Shown: positions 23,433 through 34,000 of the stretch, one piece after another
Position numbering within the stretch: position 1 is the stretch's first letter
Layout of the letters: every line of letters begins with the position of its first letter
Source: a virus
Strand: one strand, 5' to 3'
Length of the DNA stretch: 64,000 nt
Virus record (IMG/VR): IMGVR_UViG_3300033149_002985
Span: 1 to 64,000 of that record
Notes under the pieces: model-generated
Databases searched by the model: none
The model's input: the letters and a program-made list of their open reading frames with translations, nothing else
What the model was told of the DNA's origin: nothing
Made by a program: the position numbers and the translations under genes

Positions 23433-23681
23433 ATGAAAAATGAAGAATTAAAACAGTTAAAAGAATTTGTTAGTCTTAGCACAAAGCATTTAGTTGGTGT
23501 TTTGATGAAACGACTAGAAATTTTAGCCGAAGAAAATAAAGGCTTAACTGTTAATCAATATCAAAATATATTAAAAAGTGAAATTAAAGAACGTATTTAT
23601 GAAAATGGCAGAGAACTTGAAGTAGTTTTTAATGCTTTTGATAAAGGCGTAAAATTCACAATAGCACCTCGGACTAAATAA
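23433..23681 (+). CDS. Hypothetical protein, 82 aa (tail chaperone region)
   Basis: A helical small protein (MKNEELKQLKEFVSLSTKH) with a beta end (LEVVFNAFDKGVKFTI). It has an AAGGAG site. It lies between tail tube and chaperone, so a tail-assembly role is plausible. Confidence 0.6.
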   Translation: MKNEELKQLKEFVSLSTKHLVGVLMKRLEILAEENKGLTVNQYQNILKSEIKERIYENGRELEVVFNAFDKGVKFTIAPRTK

Positions 23682-23706
23682 CAGTTTATGTTCAGAGGTG
23701 TTTTTT
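23665..23706 (+). terminator. Possible attenuating terminator
   Basis: CACCTC (23665-23670) pairs with GAGGTG (23695-23700), followed by six T. The loop is long (24 bases), so strength is uncertain. It would lower expression of the tape measure and tip genes relative to the tail tube. Confidence 0.45.
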
Positions 23707-23723
23707 ATTTAAAGGAGAAACGT

Positions 23724-24371
23724 ATGGAAAACAAAATAGATAAAGTAAAATTATTACAAAATGCTAATAATGCTCTTAATGAACTTGAAAAAATTAAAGA
23801 TATAGAAGAAATGATTCAAGATAACATGATTGAATTTGGGTTTGAAGAAGAAATTTATAGAGTTAGAAAATTGACTCGTCGAGAACGTCACGAAATTCAA
23901 AGAATTACTAGTAAAGAAAAATATCGTTTATTGAATGAAAAGGATAATGTTACTGAAGAAGAATTAATACAGACTTATTTAAATAGGAAGAATCCTATAA
24001 ATATTTCAGCAATGCGCCAACAAATTAGAGATATTCAATATAAAATAGAAAAATTAGCTATTATTGTAACAAAATCTTCCATTGATAGCACAAAGAAAGA
24101 ATTAGAAACTAAATGCGATGATTTAAAATTAGAACAACTTGAGATAATGTATAAAATTGATGATTGTCTTAATATTTCTATTGAACAGCAATTAAAAAGC
24201 TTTGTTCAAGAATATATGATTTATTTATGTCTTGAAAAAATGGTTGGAGAAGATTGGAAGCGTCGTTATGAAACTTATGATGTTTTTATGGATACCAACG
24301 GCGAAAAAGAAGATAAATTGGTTTATATGGCAACATATTATTTTAACGAACTAATAAATAAAAATGAATAA
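23724..24371 (+). CDS. Putative tail assembly chaperone, 215 aa
   Basis: Strongly helical and charged; it precedes the tape measure gene, where tail chaperones lie. RRERHEIQRITSKEKYRLL and VTEEELIQTYL fit chaperones that coat the tape measure. The ATG follows AAAGGAGAAACGT; the longer upstream frame is rejected. It overlaps the next gene by eight bases in another frame, with no clear slippery site. Confidence 0.55.
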   Translation: MENKIDKVKLLQNANNALNELEKIKDIEEMIQDNMIEFGFEEEIYRVRKLTRRERHEIQRITSKEKYRLLNEKDNVTEEELIQTYLNRKNPINISAMRQQIRDIQYKIEKLAIIVTKSSIDSTKKELETKCDDLKLEQLEIMYKIDDCLNISIEQQLKSFVQEYMIYLCLEKMVGEDWKRRYETYDVFMDTNGEKEDKLVYMATYYFNELINKNE

Positions 24372-24726
24372 GCGAAAATCTGACCCTCTTAGAAAGTTAG
24401 CTAGAACCATAAAATATCAAAGCCTTTATAATGCAACTAAAGAAATACCAAATATTCAGTTATTTCAAAATGTAAAAGACATTTCTAAGATACAATTAAA
24501 CTTTCTTTATTGGCTGGCTATTTATAATAGACTTTATTGCGACCTTGTATCTTGTGATAACAAATATTTAACTAAAAAAGTTATTGAAGATGATTTTTTA
24601 TGTGATTGTTATCTTATTTGGGAAAGAAAAAAGAGAGATAAAACTGATAAAGTAAATAACAATAAAAAAGGAATAAACAGAAATTCAAAAGTACCTTCTG
24701 TTGTTTTTACAAGAGGTAAAAAATAA
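24364..24726 (+). CDS. Second tail chaperone-like protein, 120 aa
   Basis: The core IQLNFLYWLAIYNRLYCDL is helical and aromatic, as in the short second chaperone before many tape measure genes. The C-terminus is Lys/Asn-rich. It starts by overlap rather than by frameshifting from the upstream gene, so fusion is not required. Confidence 0.5.
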   Translation: MNKRKSDPLRKLARTIKYQSLYNATKEIPNIQLFQNVKDISKIQLNFLYWLAIYNRLYCDLVSCDNKYLTKKVIEDDFLCDCYLIWERKKRDKTDKVNNNKKGINRNSKVPSVVFTRGKK

Positions 24727-24728
24727 TT

Positions 24729-27700
24729 ATGGATGAACATAAAAGATTTATAATCGATACTATTTATAATGCACGTGGATTAAAAACTTATACCCAAGAT
24801 ATGAATAGGGCGAGAAGAGTCGCAAAAGTTTTTGGTATAGGTTTAAGCAAACAAGCAAAAATTTTAGAAAAAACCACTTCTCAGTCTTATAATAAACAAG
24901 GCGATGCAGTTAGAAGAACAACAACTATTATGGAAGATCAAGGAAAAAAGGTTCGAACCGTTTATGATCAAATAGGTAAAAAGGTTAAAATTGTAAATGG
25001 AACTTTTACGAAATCCCAAGGTGCATTATCAAAAACAGGAAATGAACTAAAAAAATTAGTAACTAGAGCAGGATTAGTTATCCCTGTTTGGTTACTTTTG
25101 CGTGGTGCTATGATGGCTACTCTCCGAGTTATTAAAGAGAGTATTAAATTTATGGTAGAATGGGAATATCAGCTTGCGCAAATTCGCCTTGTCGGCGATT
25201 CTACCGAAGCACAGATTAATAATTTATCTAGTTCTTTGTTACGCTTATCTACTTCTCTTGGAATTTCTAATGGATTATTGGGCGAGGGCGCAAAGTTATT
25301 TATTCAGCAAGGTAGAGCAATTGAAGAAATTGTTCCTTTAATGGAATCTACTGCAAAACTTTCGCTTTTAACAGGACGAACAATTGTTCAGTCAGTCGAA
25401 GACCTTACCGCTGTTTTAAAAGCTTATAAACTAGAAGCCTCAGATGCAAGTTCTATTGTTGACTTAATTACTGCTACGATGCTGAAGCATGCTATAACCG
25501 CCTCAGATTTAGCTTCTGCTTACAAAGCGACTGCTTCAACTGCTGAAGCATTAGGGGTTTCTTTAGCTTCCTTAACAGGATTTGTTACTGCTATTAAAGT
25601 AGTTACTAGGGATACTGGTACAAAGGTTGGTACTGCTCTTAGAACAATGTTTTCTAGAATTTCTACGAGTTCAGCGGAATCTCTTCAAAAATTAACACAA
25701 GTTCCTTTTTATTTAGATAAGATGGGGAAAACCACTTCTAAAGTCACCCCAAGAATGAGAAACATGTCTACTATTATTTCTGAAATGGCTTTAGTTTTTG
25801 GCACTTTAGAAAACGCTCAACAATCTCAAATTGCTAAATTAATTGGTGGTATACGAAGACAGAATCAAGTTTTTGCCCTTTTTAATAATTTTACAGAAGC
25901 AGTAGAGGCTCAAACAGATGCTTTGTTGGGATTAGGTAAAGCCGATGAAGCGATTGCAAAATTAACAGATACAACAAAAATAGGAATAGAACAATTAAAA
26001 GGTGCTTGGGGTGAATGGGTTGATGTGGTTGGAGATACTCAAATTTTTAAATCTAGTTTAGATTTTATAAAGAATCAAATACTAGGTGCCATTACACTTT
26101 TAGACCCTGCTAGGGCTTTTGCTATTGGATTTGGACAAGAGCTTAGAAAACAAGGTGAGTTGTTTGTTCAAGAAGGGAAATTTGTTGAGGGTATTGAAGA
26201 AATACAGAAAGAACTTTTAGAAATGCAAGAAATTGCTTCTAGAACTACAGATGTATTTCAATTAGAGCAATTAGCTCAAAGAACTAGAGTTTATGCTAAA
26301 GCATTCTATGAAGCTTTTGCGGAGCATGGTATTGAGGTTCCAATTAATCCAAAATTAGAAGATTGGAAAAAATTGTCTAAAATCATAGAGCAAACAATGC
26401 CAGAATTATTTGAATTAGATGTGAAGGCTAAAGTAGATTTAGACACTTTAAATTTAAAACAACAACTTTTAGATTTAAGTGAAACTCTTAGATATACTTT
26501 CCAAGAGAAAGAAATACAGAATATGAATAAGGCTGTTTATAGTCTTAATCCTGCGTTAAAAGTTCTTCAAAAAACAGTCAAAGGCATTGAATTTATAGGT
26601 GCTAGAAAGTCATTAGAAAAACTTGCCAAAGGAATGAATTTATCAAAAAAAGAATTTAAAGAATTGGAAAAAGCAGGTCAAAAAGTATTTAAAGATAATG
26701 AGTTAGAAGGATTTTTAAATCTTCTAAAAAAAGTAGATTCTATATCTTCAGACATAGTTGATGTTGACCAAAGAAGAATTGATAAGATTAAGGAATTAAC
26801 AACCAAAGCAGAAAATCATAAAAAAATTCAAATTTTAGAAGCAGAAATTAAAAGGAAATTAAATTCTTTTGATAGGGAAGCTATTAAATTAAATTTAGAT
26901 AGATTAACAATTGTAAATGGCATGCTTAAAATTTTAGAAAATATTGATAATGTAACGGGTTCTAATCAAGATAATCAAATTGAAAGTTTAAAAACTGAAA
27001 AATATAAATTAGAAGTTTTAAAAGATAGAAATAAATTACAAGCAAAACAGGATATTCTTTTAAATAAATTAAAAGTTTCAGGAGCATCAAAGCTTCAAAT
27101 TTTAATTCAAGAATTAGCTTATCTAGAACAAATAAATGCCCATGAAGATAAAAGACTTGAAAAACAGAAACAAATTGCTATAGAACGTCAAAATTTAGAA
27201 GTTACTACTTTAAATACTATTTTACAAGGACAATTGGGTATTCTTAAAGCTCAAGGAGCAAGTGAAATACAGATTATTAAAACTCGAATTGAGATGGAAA
27301 AGAAGTTAGGAATTGAGAAAAAAGGGTTAGCTTATTTAAAACAACAGTTTGAAATTCAACAAGCAATTACAAAAGAAACTAAAAGAACTCGCCAAGAAAG
27401 ACAAGCAGACCTTAAAGCGGCTATTATTAAAAAACGTAAAGAAGAGTTTGAAGCTGATCCATTTAGACAAGCAGAATTTAAAACTCAAGAACGTCGCATG
27501 GAAAGCCAAGCCAAAGAAGCAGGTCTAACACAAGAAGAAATAGATGCGATTCTTAGACCAACTGAGGATTTAGAAGCAGATTTACCACAATCAATGCAAG
27601 ATCTAGTGATTGAAAACGGAGTGTTATCAGATTCTATGTTTACTTTGCAGGGAGCCATTGAAAATTTAACAAATACAATTCTTGGTAAGCCAGTAGAATT

Positions 27701-28049
27701 TCAGGGGGATTTAGGATTACCTAGTGTAACTCCTTTAGGTGAAAAAGGATTTACTCCAACACAAGAACAATATGAATTGCAACAATTAGAAAAATATAAA
27801 ATACCAGAAGATGTTTTAAGGGCTAGGCAAGAAATGAAAGTTACACCTAAAGAACCGTCAAAATTTGTTATTACTATTGGTGAAACTGTTTTTCATATAG
27901 AGGGTGGTACTTCAGAGGAAGTGTTAGAACAAATAGACAAAAAAATAGGATCGTTTAAGACAGAACTTCCTGCGATACTTGCGAAAAAAATAAAAGACGC
28001 CAATGATCCTATGGGTAAAGCGGTAGGAGAAAGAATTGTTGGTGATTAG
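24729..28049 (+). CDS. Tail tape measure protein, 1106 aa
   Basis: Residues about 140-450 show the conserved domain of phage minor tail/tape measure proteins (ALGVSLASLTGFVTAI, GTALRTMFSRIS). A hydrophobic segment (LVIPVWLLLRGAMM, about 110-125) may insert in the membrane during DNA entry. The rest is long coiled coil. It sets tail length; at about 1.5 angstrom per residue the tail would be roughly 160 nm, an estimate from the family. Confidence 0.9.
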   Translation: MDEHKRFIIDTIYNARGLKTYTQDMNRARRVAKVFGIGLSKQAKILEKTTSQSYNKQGDAVRRTTTIMEDQGKKVRTVYDQIGKKVKIVNGTFTKSQGALSKTGNELKKLVTRAGLVIPVWLLLRGAMMATLRVIKESIKFMVEWEYQLAQIRLVGDSTEAQINNLSSSLLRLSTSLGISNGLLGEGAKLFIQQGRAIEEIVPLMESTAKLSLLTGRTIVQSVEDLTAVLKAYKLEASDASSIVDLITATMLKHAITASDLASAYKATASTAEALGVSLASLTGFVTAIKVVTRDTGTKVGTALRTMFSRISTSSAESLQKLTQVPFYLDKMGKTTSKVTPRMRNMSTIISEMALVFGTLENAQQSQIAKLIGGIRRQNQVFALFNNFTEAVEAQTDALLGLGKADEAIAKLTDTTKIGIEQLKGAWGEWVDVVGDTQIFKSSLDFIKNQILGAITLLDPARAFAIGFGQELRKQGELFVQEGKFVEGIEEIQKELLEMQEIASRTTDVFQLEQLAQRTRVYAKAFYEAFAEHGIEVPINPKLEDWKKLSKIIEQTMPELFELDVKAKVDLDTLNLKQQLLDLSETLRYTFQEKEIQNMNKAVYSLNPALKVLQKTVKGIEFIGARKSLEKLAKGMNLSKKEFKELEKAGQKVFKDNELEGFLNLLKKVDSISSDIVDVDQRRIDKIKELTTKAENHKKIQILEAEIKRKLNSFDREAIKLNLDRLTIVNGMLKILENIDNVTGSNQDNQIESLKTEKYKLEVLKDRNKLQAKQDILLNKLKVSGASKLQILIQELAYLEQINAHEDKRLEKQKQIAIERQNLEVTTLNTILQGQLGILKAQGASEIQIIKTRIEMEKKLGIEKKGLAYLKQQFEIQQAITKETKRTRQERQADLKAAIIKKRKEEFEADPFRQAEFKTQERRMESQAKEAGLTQEEIDAILRPTEDLEADLPQSMQDLVIENGVLSDSMFTLQGAIENLTNTILGKPVEFQGDLGLPSVTPLGEKGFTPTQEQYELQQLEKYKIPEDVLRARQEMKVTPKEPSKFVITIGETVFHIEGGTSEEVLEQIDKKIGSFKTELPAILAKKIKDANDPMGKAVGERIVGD

Positions 28050-28062
28050 GAGGAGATAAATT

Positions 28063-28476
28063 ATGACATGGACTCCAAAATTTTCACTGTGGAATGATAC
28101 AGGGGTTACTAAACTTTATCAATTTTACGCCGTCAACTATACAAATGCTCCGCAATCTGTTAAAAAAAACATTAGAGTTTCTAATTTAAGAGGTAAGGGA
28201 GAAATTATTATTGACGGAGGTACAGCTCCTTGGGAATTAGAAATACGTTTCGCCTTAGTTGGCGAAGATTATACAGAAGTAGCTTCTTTAGTTGATACTT
28301 TGGAAAGTACAATTTTATTAAACACTCCGTATATATTTTTAATGGATAAATCAGTTTCAACTTTTTATCAATATCAGATTAAAAGGATTCTTCCTTTTGT
28401 TTATACAGATGTTGAAAGAAATTTAAGAAATAATTACCAAAAAGTAACAGCAAAATTTTCAGTAAATGCCTGGTAA
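28063..28476 (+). CDS. Putative distal tail or tail-tip protein, 137 aa
   Basis: A beta-rich protein directly after the tape measure (KLYQFYAVNYTN, GEIIIDGGTAPWELEI). Size and place fit the N-terminal part of a distal tail protein, which forms the hub ring. GGAGGAGATAAATT precedes the ATG. Confidence 0.5.
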   Translation: MTWTPKFSLWNDTGVTKLYQFYAVNYTNAPQSVKKNIRVSNLRGKGEIIIDGGTAPWELEIRFALVGEDYTEVASLVDTLESTILLNTPYIFLMDKSVSTFYQYQIKRILPFVYTDVERNLRNNYQKVTAKFSVNAW

Positions 28477-28490
28477 AGGAGGAATAAATT

Positions 28491-29123
28491 ATGAGTACAG
28501 CTTTAAATATTCACGTTAATATGGATACACAAGATGAAGCTCTTGGAGCAAGTGCTGTTGAATGGACTGAAATTAGTCCAAGTAATGATGACATAATAAT
28601 GTCAAATGGGAGCCTTATTGTTGCCGATGGACAATCGATTCCATCATCTTTTGAATTGAGTCAAGCAGGAATTCTTCTTGACGGAACAGAACAAATTGTG
28701 GATAAATATTTTTTAGCAGATTTAAGTGCAAATGAGTTAAAAGAAATTCACAATATGGGAAATCAGAATAAGAGATATGTTTTGGCTTTTGATTTTGACG
28801 GTGTTACGACTTCAGAACCAGTATTAGAAGCTTGGGATAATATTAGTATGAATACGATTAATGCAATTGTTCTCGGAAGCGGAACACCTTCTAGCAGTTT
28901 TCTAAGAGGAATAACAACCACTGATGCACTTCCTGGTGTAGATTGGGTTGGTAGTAGACTTGCTGGTTCAAGTGCTGGTAATTTTCTTTATTTAAATGCT
29001 GGTAATGGAGCATTAAGTGGAGCAAAAACTTTATATGCTCAAATAAAATTGATATTTCCATCTTCTCAAACAGAGGGAGGAGCAGAAGTCCCTATTTTGA
29101 TATGTAAGTACACCACATTATGA
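28491..29123 (+). CDS. Tail-tip structural protein, 210 aa
   Basis: Beta-rich, Ser/Gly-rich protein (ILLDGTEQIVDKYFLAD, NFLYLNAGNGALSGAKT) with a strong AAAGGAGGA site. No family is recognised. It lies between the distal tail candidate and the hub. Confidence 0.5.
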   Translation: MSTALNIHVNMDTQDEALGASAVEWTEISPSNDDIIMSNGSLIVADGQSIPSSFELSQAGILLDGTEQIVDKYFLADLSANELKEIHNMGNQNKRYVLAFDFDGVTTSEPVLEAWDNISMNTINAIVLGSGTPSSSFLRGITTTDALPGVDWVGSRLAGSSAGNFLYLNAGNGALSGAKTLYAQIKLIFPSSQTEGGAEVPILICKYTTL

Positions 29124-29140
29124 TTTAATAGGAGATATTT

Positions 29141-29950
29141 ATGAGAATTTGTATAGATTGCAGAAATCCTTTAGGACAAGGATCAAACAAGACAGGTAGA
29201 TGTTGGCAATGTTATGTCAATCATCAAAAGAAATATGCAAAAAAATCTTATTGTATTGATTGTGATAAAGAAACTGTTAGAGGAGCAAAACACTGTAAAT
29301 CTTGCGAAATGATTAGAATTAAAAAAGTTTATTTTTGTTATGATTGTAAAAAAACAGTCAGAAATAAAAATGTAAAACGATGTTGGGAATGCCATAAAAA
29401 ACGTATTTATAAAGTAAAAAATAAATGCGTAGATTGTGAAAAAGAATTAAGTTTAAGAAATTGTACTCGATGTGTAAAATGCAATGGTATTTTTCATGCA
29501 AAAAATATTACAGGAAAAAAACATACAGAAGAACATAAAAAGAAAATAGGTAAAGCTTCTAAAAAACGATGGGCAGAAGAAAATTTTAGAAATAAAATTT
29601 TAAAAGCGCAAAGAGCAGGTATGTTTATAGCTCCAAATCGCCCAGAAACTAATTTAAATTCTTTATTAAATATTTTATTTTCTCAAGAATATAAATTTGT
29701 AGGTGATGGAAAAGTAATAATAGATGGCTTCAATCCTGATTTCATAAATTGTAATGGTCAAAAGAAAATAATCGAACTTTACGGAGATTATTGGCATAAT
29801 CTTCCTGGATATAAAGAAAGAGATATTAGAAGATTAAAATCTTATAAAAAATATGGCTATCAAACTCTGATTATTTGGGAACACGAATTAAAGAATTTAA
29901 ATCGAATAAAGGAAAAAATAAAGAATTTTCATTATGACTTTAAATTTTAG
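29141..29950 (+). CDS. Free-standing homing endonuclease (zinc fingers, NUMOD3, EDxHD-like nuclease), 269 aa
   Basis: Residues 1-115 hold at least six CxxC pairs, a string of zinc fingers for DNA binding. Residues about 124-145 (TGKKHTEEHKKKIGKASK) are a NUMOD3-type DNA-binding helix. Residues 165-250 (RPETNLNSLL, GFNPDF, KIIELYGDYWH, TLIIWEHEL) fit the Vsr-like EDxHD nucleases of phage homing genes. It breaks the run of tail genes and its last 17 bases overlap the next gene. It likely spreads its own gene into related phages. Confidence 0.85.
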   Translation: MRICIDCRNPLGQGSNKTGRCWQCYVNHQKKYAKKSYCIDCDKETVRGAKHCKSCEMIRIKKVYFCYDCKKTVRNKNVKRCWECHKKRIYKVKNKCVDCEKELSLRNCTRCVKCNGIFHAKNITGKKHTEEHKKKIGKASKKRWAEENFRNKILKAQRAGMFIAPNRPETNLNSLLNILFSQEYKFVGDGKVIIDGFNPDFINCNGQKKIIELYGDYWHNLPGYKERDIRRLKSYKKYGYQTLIIWEHELKNLNRIKEKIKNFHYDFKF

Positions 29951-30542
29951 AAATTATAATTTTGATAAAAATCAAGTAACTGCTCTTGCCACAGATACTG
30001 TAAATGGAGAATTTTTGTGGATTGCTTTTGCTAAAGATGCGACAACAGGAAAATGTACTCTACGAAAAGTTAGTGCACATAATCCTAATCAAGTTTTTTA
30101 TAATATCAATCTTTCTGTAGATAGTATTGTTAGATTAAAAATAAAAAGCAATTCGATTTATGTTGCAGTAGAACATTCTACTATTATGGGCTATAAAATA
30201 TTAACTACAAATCCTTTGACATCACAAGTTCCTATTAATAGACCTATAAGTATAGTAGAAAATCCTATTGATATTGCCGTTGGTGCAACTTACGTATATT
30301 ATTTGTTTCCTGGTGATACCAGTGGAGAAAATACTAAAATCGTACAAGTAGATACTGATGGAGTTATAGAAGAAACGATTGATTTATATCAAAGTGCGGA
30401 AATAGTTATAAATGCAAGAAGTATCACTTATGAAAATTCTAATCTTTGGGTTATAACTTATACTGATCCTGTTGATTTAATTAGAGTATATCAAAACAGT
30501 GGAGGAATTTGGACTTTTTCTGTTACTAGTATAGGGACATAA
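29934..30542 (+). CDS. Beta-propeller-like tail protein, 202 aa
   Basis: Repeated strands such as GEFLWIAFAKDATTGKCTL, NSIYVAVEHSTIM and YVYYLFPGDTSGE resemble blades of a propeller. The gene starts inside the end of the homing endonuclease gene, without a clear ribosome binding site of its own. It is probably part of the tail tip or fibres. Confidence 0.5.
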   Translation: MTLNFRNYNFDKNQVTALATDTVNGEFLWIAFAKDATTGKCTLRKVSAHNPNQVFYNINLSVDSIVRLKIKSNSIYVAVEHSTIMGYKILTTNPLTSQVPINRPISIVENPIDIAVGATYVYYLFPGDTSGENTKIVQVDTDGVIEETIDLYQSAEIVINARSITYENSNLWVITYTDPVDLIRVYQNSGGIWTFSVTSIGT

Positions 30543-30566
30543 ATATAATAAAAGGAGAAGAAAATA

Positions 30567-31040
30567 ATGTCAAAAAAGAAAACAATACAAGCAGGAACTT
30601 TTATTACAAAAGAGAATTGGGTAATAAAAACTGTTAATAATGAAACTGGTAATGTTTTGAGTTATGAAGAAAAAAATCTCATTGTTAATGATGGATTAAC
30701 TCTTCTACGTAATTTGCTTGCTGGGGATGCTGTCGCTAATCCACAAGCAATAGGTATTGGAACTGGAACTACTTCACCTGTAAATGCGGATACAACATTA
30801 GAAACTGAATTAACACGAGCTTTAGCAATAATTACGAAACCAGCTAGTTACCAAGTTAAATATAGTAAAACTTTTACTTTTGGATCTGGAGTATCAGAAA
30901 ATATTACAGAAGCAGGACTTTTTGATAGTGATACAGTATCAGGATCAATTATGTTAGCAAGAACAACTTTTTCTGCAAAACCAGTAAGTGCAGTTGTTGA
31001 TTTAATTGTACAAGCAATAATTACAATTTCAAGAGTATAA
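30567..31040 (+). CDS. Tail-tip protein, 157 aa
   Basis: The core KNLIVNDGLTLLRNLLAG, then IGIGTGTT, then ITEAGLFD is a pattern recalled from phage baseplate and fibre-attachment proteins. AAAGGAGAAG precedes it. It likely links the hub with fibres. Confidence 0.6.
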   Translation: MSKKKTIQAGTFITKENWVIKTVNNETGNVLSYEEKNLIVNDGLTLLRNLLAGDAVANPQAIGIGTGTTSPVNADTTLETELTRALAIITKPASYQVKYSKTFTFGSGVSENITEAGLFDSDTVSGSIMLARTTFSAKPVSAVVDLIVQAIITISRV

Positions 31041-31058
31041 TTAAGGAGATAATTTATT

Positions 31059-34000
31059 ATGGCTTTTAAAGCAGGATGGTCTTATAGAAAAAAATTAACT
31101 ATAGATTCTACTAAAATAGATTCAGTTTTAACAGATTTTCCAATTTTAGTAAAATTAACTAGTTCTAATTTCGATTTCAGTAAAGCAGAATCAGATGGTA
31201 TAGATGTTTGTTTTACCACTGATGACGGTACAACTTTATTAAAATTTGAAAGAGAAGACCATAATATAGATACTCAATATAATGTTGATTTAACAAGTCC
31301 GAGCACTATAGTAATTAAAGATACTGAAACAGGAGGCGAAGAAGCAACTAAAGCTTGGGATAATGGTGCTTCTAGTTTTTGGGGATCTTCTACTGGAGCT
31401 TTCCCTCATTATATTGGAGTAGATTTTGGAGTTGGTAATTCGGAAATTATTAATCAATATACTATTAGTGCAAGAACTGATGGTGGATATATTGAAACTC
31501 CTTATGATTGGAAATTACAAGGAAGTAATACTGGTGCATGGGGCGGAGAAGAAGTTGATTTAGATATTCGTACAAGTGAAGTTTTCGCACAAAGTCAAAA
31601 AAGAACTTTTAATAATTTTTCTGAAGGTCAAAATTCTACTGCTTATAGATATTATCGAATCCGTATTACTGATAATCAACCATCAGCAACCAATACAAAA
31701 GCCTCTATTGCTGAAGTAGAATTAATGGATATCTCTACAGAAGGCGAAGGTTTTTATTGGGTGAAGATTCCCTCAGTTTCTTCATCTATCGATACTGAAT
31801 TTTATGTTTATTATGACAATACAGGAGCCTTGGATGGAGAAGATTCGCCAAACGTGTGGGATTCTGACTTCAAAGGAGTTTGGCATTTAAAAGAACTTGA
31901 AGGAGCAAGTGGAGGAACAGATTATTTAGATTCTACTTCAAATAATAATGATGGTATTGGTAACTTAGAACCAATTAGAACCAAAGCAAAAATATCTTAT
32001 GGAGAATTATTTAATGGAACTAGTAAAAAATTAGAAATTCCAGATTCTGCCAATTTAGAACTCGGTACAAGTGATTTCACAATTAACGCTACAATTAGTT
32101 TTTCAACTACAGTAGGAAATCAAGCTATTTTAGGAAGATTTGCAAACAGTGGAAGTTATTTTTATTTTGCTTGGGAGTCTGGAGCCATACGATTTCGAGA
32201 TTATGGAGGGAGTATTGATTTTTGGAGATTATGGTCACCTTCTGCTGGAGTTTATTATGATATTGAAGTTACAAGAAATGGTAATGATTTTAAAATCTTT
32301 GTTGATGGTGCTCAATTAGGAGCTACATATACTTCTGGTGCTTCTTTAGTTGACCGACCAGAAGATTGGAATATAGGTTCTTTCGGAACAAATTATTATT
32401 TTAACGGTTTAATTGATGAAGTTAGAATTACTGTTGGAACAGATCGAGGACAAGATTATCGAGATGCTAATATTGATTCTTTAAATGATAGTTTATTAAG
32501 TTTTGGAAATGAAGAAGCTGGAGAAACTGCATTAATTCCAGATACTATTGAAGTAGCCGATGATTGGACTATTCTTACTAATCCTGACTTGGTTGATTTG
32601 ATTGAAGATGTTAATATTAATGACGATTGGTCTATTATTTCAAATCCAGAATCGGCAGAGATTTTAGATTCTGTTTTATTATCTGATAGTTGGACTATCG
32701 AAAGTTTTGGTACAGCGTCTTATGCTACGAAAATTATAAGTTATAATCCTCTAGTTTTTATTACCGATACTACTCCTATGAGAATAGTTAAAGTAGATAT
32801 TAGTGATCGGGAAAATCCTACTTGGGATGTTTATGAAATATCAGGTCTAAGTGGAGCAACAGATATCATATATAATGATTTGTTTGGTCTTATTTATGTT
32901 TCTACAGCAGACGGAAAAATTCTGGAAATAGACGCTTCTGATTTTACAATTACAACGATACGAGATACAGGAGACACAGATGATTTATTACAAATTGCTT
33001 CTTTAGATAGTTTTCATAATATTTATGTAGGTACAGAAGATTTAGATGGAGAAGTTATAATGATGGACAAATCTGAGATAGAATCTTTGGGTTTAGATAT
33101 TAGATTTCTTCAAGAAGTTCAAACATCAATAGGTTTATCTATTAATAGTATAAATGGAGTGTCTATTGGTACAGATATTAGATTTTTAGGAGAAAATACC
33201 CAAACTATTGGTATGGATATCAGATTCCATCCCCAAACAAATCATCCTTTTGATCCTCAAACAAATAATCCTTTTCCTACATCTGGAGCTCCAGCAGAGC
33301 CTATTAAAAGAGAAGATTTTCACATTTATATTAATTCGGTAGAAATCGATGATGCGAAATTAGATTCTATTTTAATTTACCATACTATTGATAATAAAAG
33401 TACAGCTTCATTTATTTTAAATAGAAAACATGACCAGTTAGATTTTTATTTAGATGGTACTCCATCTCAAATTACAAACCAAAATGAAGTAAAAATTTAT
33501 ATTCAAAGTGTTTTAGAATTTATTGGAAACATAGAAACTATTGATTGTCAAAGTGATACTGAGACTGTTAAAATAGAAGCTATTGGAGATTTTAAACAAG
33601 ACGATAGGAAAACTGTTACGCTATCATTACCAACTATAGATGAACAATTACATTTATATCATGCTTTAATTCATAATCCAGTTATATATACTCCAATAAT
33701 TGATGAAGATGAAGAAAATCCTAAATTAGCCAAAGGGATTAAAGTTAATCTAGGTAAAATTACAGAACAAAGTATCTATCGTAATATACAATTTGATAGT
33801 GCTCCTGGAGTTGTAGGAGGAAATAGAGCAGAACAAATTATGGAAGGAACATTTCAACCTACTCAAAATTATACCTATTTTTGGGGAAGTATAAATGCAG
33901 ATAATTTTTTCACAGGTCAAACTATTAGTGTTCCTTATGTTGGAACAAGTCTAGCAGGATTTACAACAGATCTATGGTTTTTAAATTCAGTTGCTTATAG

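Noticed and set aside
23350-24726. Programmed frameshift joining the two tail chaperone genes
   Set aside because: No slippery heptamer is evident near the overlap at 24364, and the second gene has its own ATG.
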